DNA of 64,000 nt from positions 42,652,769 through 42,716,768 of the forward strand of contig CM017558.1 in the NCBI GenBank assembly GCA_007844125.1, in the 5' to 3' direction. Shown in pieces: positions 61,876 through 64,000 of the stretch. The translations under genes and the position numbers were made by a program. Source of the DNA: Sinonovacula constricta (taxonomy: Eukaryota; Mollusca; Bivalvia; Cardiida; Solecurtidae). How positions within the stretch are numbered: the stretch's first letter is position 1; the number at the start of each line of letters is the position of its first letter. The notes below the pieces were generated by a model. It was not told the origin of the DNA. It was given only the letters and a program-made list of their open reading frames with translations, and ran no database searches.

Positions 61876-64000
61876 CTTATATACAAATTAAAGTCTTTTT
61901 GAAACACAATATCAATAAAGATTGTATCTTTAATTATAAACGGTTTTACAAATATGAGAGTCGTGAATATATATATTGATATTTTTACATAAATATATAT
62001 CTATTTTAATTTTAATTTCTTTCTTTGAGGTAGTGTTAGAAGTTCATTATATTTTCACAATTATGTTCACTATAGCGACGTCCAGTTGTTGTGGATGAGA
62101 AGATCGCGTACTAGTGTCAGAACAATCGCCAAAGCAGATGGCTTGGAAGTCCTCCCTGCCTTACGTTTAAATACATTGACGAAAAAGTAAATTAGAATTA
62201 TAGCATCATATATTTAATTAAACTATAGCTCAAAATACCCAAACATATAAAATAACAAGTAAATGCTCTAAAATGTATATTCGTTTCTTTCCTAAATTAG
62301 ATAAATAAGAAAATATTATAATTATTATACATATATGAATGGTAATTACAACTAAACACATGTTGTACACTGCAAACAGATGAGCCTATATACAAAACAT
62401 ACAGTGTTTTATCCATTTATTAATAATTTTAAAAGTGCCCATCAAAGTGTGTGTGTTTTTTTAAGAATCATAATTGTTGACTTGAGTTTCTACTATTTTT
62501 AGCTTTCTGAACGTAAAATAAACGTATACATTAGTTTCTGACTGCTTATGCGGGAATCTGAATAAAGCGTATTCAAAGTTGTAGAAAGAACGATAGTGTC
62601 TTGACAGTTTTTAACTACAACAATGACTGTCGATTATTTGGTACTATGCGCCATGTTCAACATTGTCTTTCGTGGTTATATGTGTAAGAATTACAAGAGG
62701 CCATTCGCGGAAACGTGGGGTTTTTTCATGACGTCAAGTGTACATATTATATTAGTTTTAAGTAATACATGCGTGTTTGTATAATACAGAAAGTATTTGT
62801 TTAAATGATTTATACGTTCCAAAAATACAGGTTGGGTTTGACTTTAATATAACACAGCGACTCCGGCACAGTCTGTATGAATGACGCCAGCATCAAAACT
62901 GTAAGATACGATTACTCAATTTTAGTCTGTCATTGTTATGTGTGTCGATGGTGTTGATAGTTTTCACTAACTTCTTTTTACAGCAGGGTTTGGCCTCGAA
63001 CAATGATGTTATTTAGTAATGTAGTAGTGACTAGTAACTATGTGTAAAGACAGTCTAGGATGAAGTAAGTGTCATGAGTTTTTCAATATAAATCAGGTTG
63101 GAATACAAATTTGATTTCAACTTCTATTTGGTGTTCGTCTAAATATTTATCAAGCAGGCATACATGACAAGTTGCCTATGCAAATGAGAGTGTAAAAAGA
63201 ACAACATTCCTGACTTCGTTTCGTGCGGTTGAGTGCATTCGATTATTTCAAATTCAAAAATATTTACGCTGTACATTTTTATTTTGCCGACTGACCGTTC
63301 CAATGCGGTAACGTTTGCTGTGTGTGTATGTATGTTATGTCTAGTCTCTGTGTTTGTGTCACTTTTACATTTACCCTGTATGCCATTGTCTGGAGGAAGT
63401 TCAGATTTAAATATATGTTGCAATTTGTTAAAGGCTCTATTATTGTCCTATTTATATCTTGGCGATGAATGAACGGCACACAATTTTTTATTCTCAATTT
63501 AATTGTTCATAACTGACAGTCTTTGATGTTATCAACAGAATGTTCTCTCTTTGAAAAAGATTTATGCTATTAGATATTACGTCCATATCTAAAATAGCTG
63601 TGTTTCACAGGAGAAAATGACTAAAACCATATTGGTTGTCATGCGGAACGTTGTGTTTGTCCAAATGATCCATAATTTATAAACCACTATATGTCCTTAT
63701 AGTATGGATACGACTGCTGGGAGACTAGCTGGCCGTTAGTTCGATTAATTTCTGTCATATTTAATACATTAAAACTATTATTGTATTTTTCAGTCTAAAC
63801 AGTATTTTTGAACTGTCTATGGAATGTTTGCGTATAATCTGTATGCGTAGCCTTTTAGTGAATACAGATCAAAATTGCTTTTTAAATTTATCCTGGCCTT
63901 ATACAAATATACGTATTTCAGCATATAGACATATATAATATATATACCTATTGATTTGTGTCCCTATCCATAGTTGGTTCTTATACCCTTCGTCTTACGC
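61876..64000. other. Upstream region of the IgSF gene, no first exon identified
   Basis: A GC-richer patch at about 62085-62165 has open frames but no start codon or signal-peptide pattern. The block at about 63313-63425 is a dispersed repeat with a partner at 20395-20525. The promoter and signal-peptide exon may lie beyond 64 kb. Confidence 0.45.
63313..63425. repeat. Dispersed repeat, partner at 20395-20525
   Basis: Shares a series of ordered blocks with the partner, ending TTCAGATTTAAATATATGTTG here and TTCAGATTTAAATATATGTAG there. Confidence 0.55.

Noticed and set aside
62085..62165. Possible first exon of the IgSF receptor
   Set aside because: GC-richer and open, but no start codon, no signal-peptide pattern and no phase-2 donor could be established.

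Overview
The window is eukaryotic, AT-rich genomic DNA with split genes (GT-AG introns, many phase-1 junctions), SINE-like relics, a cut-and-paste DNA transposon and very large tandem arrays. The gene content (an IgSF receptor with a nephrin-like layout and a cysteine-rich extracellular protein resembling the DUF7042/7045-type proteins of lophotrochozoans) points to an invertebrate, most plausibly a mollusc such as a bivalve. That taxonomic call is inference. A 100-N run at 7089-7188 shows it is an assembled scaffold.

Layout. 1-6.5 kb: a Harbinger-type MITE (763-976), then four phase-compatible minus-strand exons of a secreted cysteine-rich protein. 6.5-22.8 kb: mostly noncoding, with AT/GA, TAG, AAT and CA/TA microsatellites, a 24-bp minisatellite, SINE relics, and two small minus-strand exons (19072-19145 and 18639-18679) encoding a tyrosine-motif tail. 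22.8-43.1 kb: one huge 37-bp minisatellite (about 360 copies) split by a 6.8-kb PIF/Harbinger transposon (27212-33988). The transposon has perfect 30-bp terminal inverted repeats, a 3-bp target duplication, a five-exon DDE transposase and a six-exon Myb/SANT-like partner gene, all open. 43.1-47.7 kb: a tRNA-derived SINE and noncoding DNA. 47.7-61.9 kb: a minus-strand IgSF receptor gene that can be assembled by reading frame from an N-terminal Ig domain through at least four clear Ig exons, an atypical Ig-like exon, an FN3 exon, a transmembrane exon and a tail of small exons. 62-64 kb: nothing assignable except a dispersed repeat.

The most notable system is the cytoplasmic tail of the IgSF receptor. 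It carries a canonical ITAM spacing (YESL-x8-YTSL), then x9-YENL near the stop, preceded by a weaker YESA-x9-YSQL pair. The last two tail exons are present a second time, with conserved frame, phase and stop position, about 29 kb downstream on the same strand. They are either alternative 3' exons of this gene or the remnant or end of a tandem paralogue, and the giant minisatellite and the transposon lie between the two sets.

The transposon sits inside a tandemly duplicated block of the minisatellite. The sister copy of the block retains the unoccupied site at 36357-36359, which fixes the element's ends and the order of events. The hundreds of long overlapping open frames across 22.9-43.1 kb are products of a stop-free 37-bp unit, not genes.
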